DNA of 64,000 nucleotides, taken from positions 1,937,001 to 2,001,000 of the forward strand of contig CP079108.1 of NCBI GenBank assembly GCA_019285715.1, written 5' to 3'. A program made the position numbers and the translations under genes. Source of the stretch: Sphingosinicellaceae bacterium. Lineage in GTDB: Bacteria; Pseudomonadota; Alphaproteobacteria; Sphingomonadales; Sphingomonadaceae. Position 1 is the stretch's first letter, and each line of letters begins with the position of its first letter. The notes beneath the pieces are model-generated. The model made no database searches and was not told the origin of the DNA. It was given only the letters and a program-made list of their open reading frames with translations. This document shows positions 57,264 to 64,000 of the stretch, one piece after another.

Positions 57264-57647
57264 ATGAAGACTGTTCTTACCCTGGCGGCCGTGGCCAGCC
57301 TCGGCCTGCTTGCCGCTTGCGGCGAGAAGGCGAAGACCGTGGACACCACGACCAACGCCGACGGTTCGATGACCACCACCGAAACCACGACGACTGCCGC
57401 GCCGACTGCCAACGACGCCGCCAATGCGGTCGCCGACAAGGCCGATGCGACTGCCGATGCGACCAAGGACAAGGCCGATGCTATGGTCGATTCGACCAAG
57501 AAGCAGGCCGACGCAATGGTCGACACCGCCAAGAACAACGCCGACGCCATGAAGACTGGTGCCGAGGACAAGGCCGATGCGATGAAGGCCAACGCCGACG
57601 CTGCCGCCGACAACATGAAGGCGAAAGCCGACGCGATGAAGAAGTAA
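57264..57647 (+). CDS. Alanine/lysine-rich lipoprotein with KADA repeats
   Basis: A 127 aa lipoprotein. The signal 'TVLTLAAVASLGLLAAC' ends in the lipobox LAAC, so it is lipid-anchored at that Cys. A Thr-rich linker follows, then residues ~60-127 are repeats of K-A-D-A-M/T with 7-11 residue spacing, predicting a long amphipathic or coiled helix like Lpp- or LEA-type proteins. GGAG precedes the ATG at 57264. It is followed by a strong terminator. Its role may be envelope structure or stress tolerance; no family was recognised. Confidence 0.8.
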   Translation: MKTVLTLAAVASLGLLAACGEKAKTVDTTTNADGSMTTTETTTTAAPTANDAANAVADKADATADATKDKADAMVDSTKKQADAMVDTAKNNADAMKTGAEDKADAMKANADAAADNMKAKADAMKK

Positions 57648-57674
57648 GCTCAGCGCTTACTTTGGAATTGGAAG

Positions 57675-57701
57675 GGGCCGGGCGAAAGTCCGGCCCTTTT
57701 T
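57675..57701 (+). terminator. Intrinsic terminator of the lipoprotein gene
   Basis: GGGCCGG (57675-57681) pairs with CCGGCCC (57690-57696) across an 8-base loop and is followed directly by TTTTT. It lies 28 bp after the lipoprotein stop codon: a textbook rho-independent terminator. Confidence 0.9.
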
Positions 57702-57915
57702 CTATGGGCGTTTGAGCGCTGCATCGACTGATGCTGTCCTACAGCCTGCCTATCTGGTACAATATTCCTGCGCCGGACTCACGGGCGTGCGATCTTTCTC
57801 ATCGTCCGGGCGGTTAGAACGCAAAGATATCGAACGTTTTCCACAACCGCTTCCGCTCGTCGGTGTAAAATGCAAACCGCGCGAGGGTGTAAACTCTGAC
57901 AACTCTCGCTGATAT

Positions 57916-58680
57916 TCACGCCGTCCGCACAAACGCCCACCGTGCTTCGTCGGACAATTCCTTGCGGTACGAATACCCATAGCCGTCGAACTTTTTCATG
58001 CCGGCGGGGCTCTCCAGTCGCTCGTCGACGATGAAGCGAGCCATCGCGCCCCGGGCCTTCTTGGCGACGAAGGTGTTGAAGCGCAGGTCGCCGTCGCCGT
58101 GGTCGTCGCGGAAGTCGATTGCCAGCACCTTGCCGGGCAGGACGGCGACGTCGACTGCCGCGAAATACTCCTTGCTGGCGAGGTTGATCAAAGTCTTGTC
58201 CTTGTGACCGGACATGTCGTCGGCCAGCGCCTCGGCGATGCGCTTGCCCCAGAAGGTGTAGAGTCCTCGCTTGCGCCCGATCTTGAGGTCGGTGCCCATC
58301 TCGAGCCGGTACGGGCGCATCAGGTCGAGAGGCCGCAGTACGCCGTACAGCCCTGACAGGATGCGGACGTGGTGCTGGGCGAACGCGACGCCTGCCGCGT
58401 CGAGCGACTTGCCCTGCAGACCCGTGTAGACGTCGCCGTCGAAGGTGTAGAGTGCCGGTCGTGCCTCGCCGGGCTCGAGCAGGTCCTGGAAGCGGGCGGC
58501 ATTCTTCTCGGCCAGGGCCTTCGAGATGTGCATCAGCTTCGCCAGCGCGGCAGGCTTGAGCTTCGCCGCAGCCTGCGCCAGCGTCGCGGTCGCCTCGGGG
58601 AAGCGTGCCTCCGTGGCGTCAACCTGGGGAATGGGGCTGGTCTCGTCGAGCGACTTGGCAGGCGAAAGCACGGCAAGCAT
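57916..58680 (-). CDS. yaaA: Peroxide stress protein YaaA family (DUF328)
   Basis: A 254 aa protein that opens with the family signature 'LAVLSPAKSLDETSP' and carries 'ALYTFDGDVYTGLQGKSLDA', 'ILSGLYGVLRPLDLMRPYRL', 'FWGKRIAEAL' and 'FVAKKARGAMARFIVDER'. In E. coli YaaA limits damage from hydrogen peroxide by lowering free intracellular iron, and a DNA-binding fold is known. The length matches the family. It is divergent from the TPR-protein gene. Confidence 0.92.
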   Translation of the reverse strand: MLAVLSPAKSLDETSPIPQVDATEARFPEATATLAQAAAKLKPAALAKLMHISKALAEKNAARFQDLLEPGEARPALYTFDGDVYTGLQGKSLDAAGVAFAQHHVRILSGLYGVLRPLDLMRPYRLEMGTDLKIGRKRGLYTFWGKRIAEALADDMSGHKDKTLINLASKEYFAAVDVAVLPGKVLAIDFRDDHGDGDLRFNTFVAKKARGAMARFIVDERLESPAGMKKFDGYGYSYRKELSDEARWAFVRTA

Positions 58681-58837
58681 GGCGGCTCCAGGATGTGGCG
58701 TGGTGGGGGGATACGCGCAGCGGCCCGCACGTTCAAACCGTGTTCACTGGCGTTGCGACAACGAGGACGGCAGGAATTGACGCGGCGGCCTTCGCAGCTT
58801 AGCCAAACTGCAAAATATCACCTTGGAGAGCAAAGAC

Positions 58838-60085
58838 ATGACCCCATTCAAGCGCGCACTGCTGGTTGGCCTGCTCGCGAGCGGGATGACCGGCGTCGCG
58901 GTGGCGAAGGAAAAGCCCGCCGAGGCCGCCGCTACCGGTGCCGCCGACCCGAAGAACCTGTCGAAGGCTGGGCGCACCGTCGCCGCCGCTGCGCAGAAGC
59001 AGGATACCGCGGGCGACTCCGCCGGTGCGATCGCGACCGTCAAGGCGGGCTATGCGGCCGGTGGTCTCAACCCGACCGACGAGTTCTTCCTGTCGCAGAT
59101 CGAACTCGGTGCCGCGAACAAGATCAAGGACATGGTCTCGCTCGAGGATGCCGTGACGCGTTCGGCCGCAAGCCAGTTCCTGCCGGCGGCCGAAAAGCCC
59201 AAGTATCTCCGCAATGCGGCTGCACTGGCTCTGCAGCGCAAGGACTATGCGGCGGCGACCAAGACCTATGAGCAACTTGTCGCGCTGACCCCCGATGACG
59301 CTGACTCGATCCTCAACCTGGCGCTGCTGTACAGCGATCAGAAGCAGAACTCGCAGGCCGTCGCGACGCTTGAGAAGGCGATCGCCGCCAAGAAGGCCAA
59401 GGGCGAGGTTGCGCCCGAAGTCTGGTATCGCCAGCGGCTCAAGATCGCATTCGACAGCAAGCTGCCGGCGCAGACCAACACCGCCTCGACCGATCTGGTC
59501 GCCGCCTACCCGAACCCGGTCAACTGGTACGACGCGCTCAACCTGTTCCGCGACTCCGCGAACGGCGATGACCAGTTCAACCTCGACACCTACCGGCTGA
59601 TGCATTCCGTCGGCGCGATGGGTCCCGACCGCGAGTGGCAGGAGTATGCCCGGCTGGCGCTCGACAAGGGTTTGCCAGGCGAGGCTCACGCGATCCTGAC
59701 CGAGGGTATCGCCGTCAAGAAGCTGACCGGCACCAAGCCGATCGAGAAGGAGATCCTCGGCACCTCGACCGGCAAGATCGCCGCCGACAAGGCTTCGCTG
59801 GCCGGGCTCGAGCGCGATTCGGCGAAGGCCGCGAACGGCAAGACCGCACTCGGCACCGGCGACGCGTACTTCGGCTATGGCAACTACGCCAAGGCGGCGG
59901 AGATGTACCGGATCGCGGTGAGCAAGGGCGGCGTCGACCTGCCGAGCGCCAACCTGCGCCTCGGCGCATCCTTGGCGATGGCGGGAGACAAGGCCGGCGC
60001 GACGACGGCGCTCCAGGCCGTGCAGGGCGGTCCACGCCAGCAGCTCGCGCAGTATTGGCTGATCAAGGTCAACGGCAAGGCCTGA
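58838..60085 (+). CDS. Periplasmic TPR-repeat protein
   Basis: A 415 aa protein with a signal peptide ('ALLVGLLASGMTGVAVA') and TPR-like helical pairs: 'YLRNAAALALQRKDYAAATK', 'SILNLALLYSDQKQNSQAVA' and, near the C terminus, 'GDAYFGYGNYAKAAEMYRIA'. GGAGAG precedes the ATG at 58838. No enzymatic motif is present, so a scaffold or envelope role is inferred from the repeats and export. It is a single gene between yaaA and guaB. Confidence 0.78.
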   Translation: MTPFKRALLVGLLASGMTGVAVAKEKPAEAAATGAADPKNLSKAGRTVAAAAQKQDTAGDSAGAIATVKAGYAAGGLNPTDEFFLSQIELGAANKIKDMVSLEDAVTRSAASQFLPAAEKPKYLRNAAALALQRKDYAAATKTYEQLVALTPDDADSILNLALLYSDQKQNSQAVATLEKAIAAKKAKGEVAPEVWYRQRLKIAFDSKLPAQTNTASTDLVAAYPNPVNWYDALNLFRDSANGDDQFNLDTYRLMHSVGAMGPDREWQEYARLALDKGLPGEAHAILTEGIAVKKLTGTKPIEKEILGTSTGKIAADKASLAGLERDSAKAANGKTALGTGDAYFGYGNYAKAAEMYRIAVSKGGVDLPSANLRLGASLAMAGDKAGATTALQAVQGGPRQQLAQYWLIKVNGKA

Positions 60086-60096
60086 GCCGAACGGTC

Positions 60097-60162
60097 GCCG
60101 TCATCCTGGGCGACTTGGATGACGGCAACAGCACCGCCGGCGCGTGCGCACACCACCGGCGG
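60097..60162 (+). terminator. Two consecutive hairpins between the TPR gene and guaB
   Basis: GCCGTCATCC (60097-60106) and GGATGACGGC (60117-60126) form a perfect 10 bp stem. CCGCCGG (60134-60140) and CCGGCGG (60156-60162) form a second stem, followed by a weak TAGCTTTC. They lie 11 bp after the TPR-protein stop. Neither has a real T-tract, so they may be 3' stabilisers, or part of a structured guaB leader. Confidence 0.45.
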
Positions 60163-60165
60163 TAG

Positions 60166-61704
<1,539 letters not shown>

Positions 61705-61716
61705 CGAGTTGAAGAT

Positions 61717-62916
61717 ATGACCCCGGCAGCCCGCGTCCAGGCGGCGATCGACTGCCTCGACGCCATCGTCGTCGCCGCCCGCGAAGGTGGCGCTGCCGCC
61801 GACACCCTGATCCAGCGCTATTTCTCGACCCGGCGCTATGCCGGATCGAAGGACCGGCGTGCCGTCCGCGAGCTGATCTACGCCGTCGTCCGCAACATCG
61901 GCGAGCGCCCGGCGGGCGGCCGCACCGCGGTCCTTGCCTACGCCCGCGCCCACGAACCGGCGCTGCTCGAGCTGTTCGACGGGGCTGGGCCGCATGTCCC
62001 TGCCGCGCTCGTTCCGGGCGAGCCCGAGGCCGTCCCCGGCCTGGCACCGCGCTGGCTCGTCGACCAGCTCCGCGAGCGCTTCGGACCCTCGACCGACACC
62101 GAGCTTGCGGCGTTGCTCGGGCGTGCGCCGCTCGACCTGCGGGTCAACACCTTGAAGGCGCAGCGTGATGCGGTCGCTGCAGAGCTCGGGACGGTCGAAC
62201 TGCTCGACCTCGCGCCGGATGGGCTGCGCGCCACCGCCGAGCTCAACGTCGAGACGCTCCCCGCCTACCGCGACGGCCGCATCGAGGTGCAGGACGCGGG
62301 CAGCCAGTTCGCCGCGCTCGCCTGCGAAGCCAAGGCCGGCGAGACCGTCGTCGACCTGTGCGCCGGGGCGGGTGGCAAGACCCTCGCGCTGGCGGCCGCG
62401 ATGGGCAACGCCGGCAACCTCATCGCCTGCGATACCGACCGCGCCCGCCTGCGCCAGCTCGAACCGCGGGCGGAGCGCGCCGGTGCGACCATCATCGAGG
62501 CGCGGCTGCTCAACCCCGGTCGCGAAGCGGGTGCGCTTGCCGACCTGGCCGGGACCGCAGACCTCGTGCTGATCGATGCGCCGTGTTCGGGGACGGGCAC
62601 GTGGCGGCGCAACCCAGAGGCGCGCTGGCGGCTGACCCCGGACCGGCTCGACCGGCTGGTCGCCGAACAGGCGCGGCTGCTCGACATCGGCGCGGCATTG
62701 GCCAAGCCCGGCGGCCGGCTGGTCTATGTCGTGTGCTCGCTGCTTCCGGCGGAGGGTGAAGCCCAGCTAAAGGCGTGGCTGTCCCGAAATCATGACTGGG
62801 AACCGCTGTCATTGCGCAACCCGGCGGGTGGTGCGCCCGTAGATGGGGTAGTGCTGACGCCGGGGATGTTTGGTTGCGACGGTTTTTCCATAGGGGCGGC
62901 GCGGCGCGTCTGCTAG
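61717..62916 (+). CDS. RsmB/NOP family rRNA (cytosine-5) methyltransferase
   Basis: A 399 aa SAM-dependent m5C RNA methyltransferase. The first ~130 residues are NusB-like and helical. The catalytic domain has motif I 'VVDLCAGAGGKTLALAAAMG', motif IV 'DAPCSGTGTWRRNPEARW' (C290) and motif VI 'YVVCSLLPAEGE' (catalytic C340). This two-cysteine arrangement is diagnostic. The target is probably 16S rRNA, as for E. coli RsmB (C967), but the exact site is not provable here. It is coupled in an operon with guaB (12 bp gap). Confidence 0.9.
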   Translation: MTPAARVQAAIDCLDAIVVAAREGGAAADTLIQRYFSTRRYAGSKDRRAVRELIYAVVRNIGERPAGGRTAVLAYARAHEPALLELFDGAGPHVPAALVPGEPEAVPGLAPRWLVDQLRERFGPSTDTELAALLGRAPLDLRVNTLKAQRDAVAAELGTVELLDLAPDGLRATAELNVETLPAYRDGRIEVQDAGSQFAALACEAKAGETVVDLCAGAGGKTLALAAAMGNAGNLIACDTDRARLRQLEPRAERAGATIIEARLLNPGREAGALADLAGTADLVLIDAPCSGTGTWRRNPEARWRLTPDRLDRLVAEQARLLDIGAALAKPGGRLVYVVCSLLPAEGEAQLKAWLSRNHDWEPLSLRNPAGGAPVDGVVLTPGMFGCDGFSIGAARRVC

Positions 62917-62948
62917 GTTTACGTGACACTGGCGGTGTGGGAGTCGAG

Positions 62949-63461
62949 ATGCGCAGGTCCTGGGCGATACCGATAGTCCTGCTGGCGGCGGGAACGATCA
63001 CCTCCGTCGCGGTCGGCGCTTCGGGCGACGATGCGTTGCGACCTGCCTCGGTTCGCATGCAGGCTGCCGGCGATGCGGCGCTCGCCAAGGCCCAGCCAAG
63101 CGCCGCCATCGACGCCTACGAGGCTGCCGTCGCCGCCGATCCGCGCAACGGCCCGGCCTTCATCGGCATGGCCCACGCCTACGAAGCGCTCGGGCTGCCG
63201 GGCAAGGCAGTGCGCTTCTACCGTGAGGCGCTCGGGCTCGATCCCAACGATCTCGCCGCGCTGGAAGGGCAGGGCAAGGCGCTCGTGACCCGCGGCGCCC
63301 GGGCCCGCGCGAACCTCAACCTCGTCCGTATCCAGACCCTGTGCAAGGGTGAATGCCCCGCCGCGAAGCGCCTCGAAATGGCGCTCGCCGCGCCGGTACC
63401 TGTGGTCCCAGCGACGACCGCCAGCGCCGAACCGGCCAAGCCGGACGCTGTCAAGAATTAG
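62949..63461 (+). CDS. Small secreted TPR protein
   Basis: A 170 aa protein with a signal peptide ('AIPIVLLAAGTITSVAVGA'), two TPR units ('PSAAIDAYEAAVAADPRNGP', 'FIGMAHAYEALGLPGKAVRF') and a Pro/Ala-rich tail. The ATG at 62949 follows GGGAG; the frame is open upstream but overlaps the methyltransferase end. A CKGEC pair near residue 135 could form a disulfide in the periplasm. It is likely the third gene of the guaB operon. Confidence 0.75.
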   Translation: MRRSWAIPIVLLAAGTITSVAVGASGDDALRPASVRMQAAGDAALAKAQPSAAIDAYEAAVAADPRNGPAFIGMAHAYEALGLPGKAVRFYREALGLDPNDLAALEGQGKALVTRGARARANLNLVRIQTLCKGECPAAKRLEMALAAPVPVVPATTASAEPAKPDAVKN

Positions 63462-63803
63462 CGCGTAGGGCTGAGAGTTGTCAGAGTAAGCACCCTCGGC
63501 GCTTTCCTGTTTTTCTGGTTCCGTTCGGCGTGTCGCGGTATCGCCTAACTTATTCAGTGACTTGTGGTGTTGCCAGCGATGAGAATGAGCTGCGCCGACG
63601 TTTCGGTGCGATAGATCTGTACCAGATAGGCTATCCGTAGGACAGGGCTGCTTCGCGCCCGTGTTCTCCTTTGCGAGCGTCGCGTGACAGCCTTCCCCGC
63701 GACCTCTGTCCGGGCAACGACGCATCTGTCCCCGACGATCGCTGCCAGAGTTTTTGCTGCAACTGGGCTCCGGCCTTCGCCGGAATGACAACTAAAGTCC
63801 GGC
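63462..63803. other. Gene-free stretch between the TPR gene and rsmA
   Basis: 342 bp between convergent genes. Apart from the REP-like hairpin at its right side, no gene, tRNA or strong terminator was recognised. Short frames within it lack signal peptides, ribosome binding sites and normal composition. Confidence 0.5.
63757..63789. repeat. REP-like palindrome downstream of rsmA
   Basis: GCAACTGGGC followed by TCCGGC-CTTC-GCCGGA (63769-63784) and ATGAC. The 6 bp perfect stem with a CTTC tetraloop resembles the 52207-52270 element: the first nine bases are identical and most of the remainder match over 29 positions. Read on the minus strand it lies just after the rsmA stop codon and could end or protect that transcript. 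Confidence 0.75.
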
Positions 63804-64000
63804 TTATGCCAGGTGGTTATCTGGACTGAGCACCGCCGCCACCGCCACGAACTCCGCGACCGACAGCGTCTCGGCGCGACGCGAGGTGTCGATACCGCAG
63901 CGCTCGAGCGCGTCGAGCGCACCCGCCATGCTGCGCAGGGACGAGCGCAACATCTTGCGGCGCTGACCGAAGGCGGCGGCGGTGAGCGCCTCGAGCACGG
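63804..64000 (-). CDS. rsmA: 16S rRNA dimethyladenosine transferase, C-terminal fragment (cut by window end)
   Basis: The last ~65 residues of a leftward gene whose start lies beyond the window. '[18 protein letters not shown]' followed by '[18 protein letters not shown]' is the conserved C-terminal domain of RsmA/KsgA, which dimethylates two adjacent adenines near the 3' end of 16S rRNA. The methionine near 63998 is almost certainly internal. The stop codon TAA is at 63804-63806. Confidence 0.85.
   Translation of the reverse strand, partial: VLEALTAAAFGQRRKMLRSSLRSMAGALDALERCGIDTSRRAETLSVAEFVAVAAVLSPDNHLA

Noticed and set aside
57712-57912. Possible 66 aa gene between the lipoprotein terminator and yaaA
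   Set aside because: No ribosome binding site, no family resemblance, and it overlaps the region where converging transcripts end.

Overview
The window is GC-rich, gene-dense chromosomal DNA from an alphaproteobacterium, most likely a member of Sphingomonadales. This placement rests on gene content and style: a fused CysNC, TrmFO, EttA, a TonB-dependent receptor beside amidohydrolase and DUF885 genes, short EF-hand and Gly/Ser-rich secreted proteins, and dispersed 'GTCATTCCGGCGAAGG'-type palindromes. No rRNA, tRNA or CRISPR array was found. Genus is not resolvable by eye.

Region 1 (1-9823) is a surface-polysaccharide locus. It holds a Wzy/O-antigen-ligase-like polymerase, a Wzx-type flippase, an OafA-like acyltransferase, three GT4 and two GT2 glycosyltransferases. 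The leftward genes are linked by 4-7 bp start/stop overlaps.

Region 2 (about 9.85-26.2 kb) is the most unusual part: a compact hybrid NRPS-PKS operon. The first protein joins a methionyl-tRNA-formyltransferase-like domain, a half condensation domain, and an adenylation domain whose pocket reads almost exactly as the glycine code. That adenylation domain is split by a luciferase-like (MupA/Atu3671-type) flavin monooxygenase, and a carrier domain follows. The second protein is KS-AT-KR-DH-ACP-TE, with KR placed before DH and a cysteine in the TE nucleophile position. A GT2 and an Sfp-type phosphopantetheinyl transferase complete the operon. Convergent to it lie a LuxR-HTH regulator and a lower-GC gene fusing an adenylate-forming ligase, a carrier domain and a membrane acyltransferase. 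Inferred product: a small N-formylated and/or oxidised glycine-derived polyketide, possibly glycosylated.

Region 3 (26.5-35.3 kb) looks like a peptide or amide scavenging module: amidohydrolase, two Tat-exported DUF885 proteins, a TonB-dependent receptor, a SnoaL-like secreted protein and a DUF3237 protein.

Region 4 (35.4-40.8 kb) is a second leftward glycosylation operon: FkbM methyltransferase, three GT2 and one GT-B glycosyltransferase.

Region 5 (41.1-49 kb) carries a single-domain response regulator, a helical-repeat/SLOG-like/class III cyclase fusion, a divergent old-yellow-enzyme/ArsR pair with a visible operator, a zinc alcohol dehydrogenase, and cysD-cysNC for sulfate activation to PAPS.

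Region 6 (49.3-64 kb) is housekeeping: ettA, a squalene/phytoene-synthase-like gene, a frameshifted EF-hand gene, trmFO, a Gly/Ser-rich secreted protein, gyrA, an alanine-rich lipoprotein, yaaA, two TPR proteins, guaB, an RsmB-type rRNA methyltransferase, and the 3' end of rsmA cut by the window edge.
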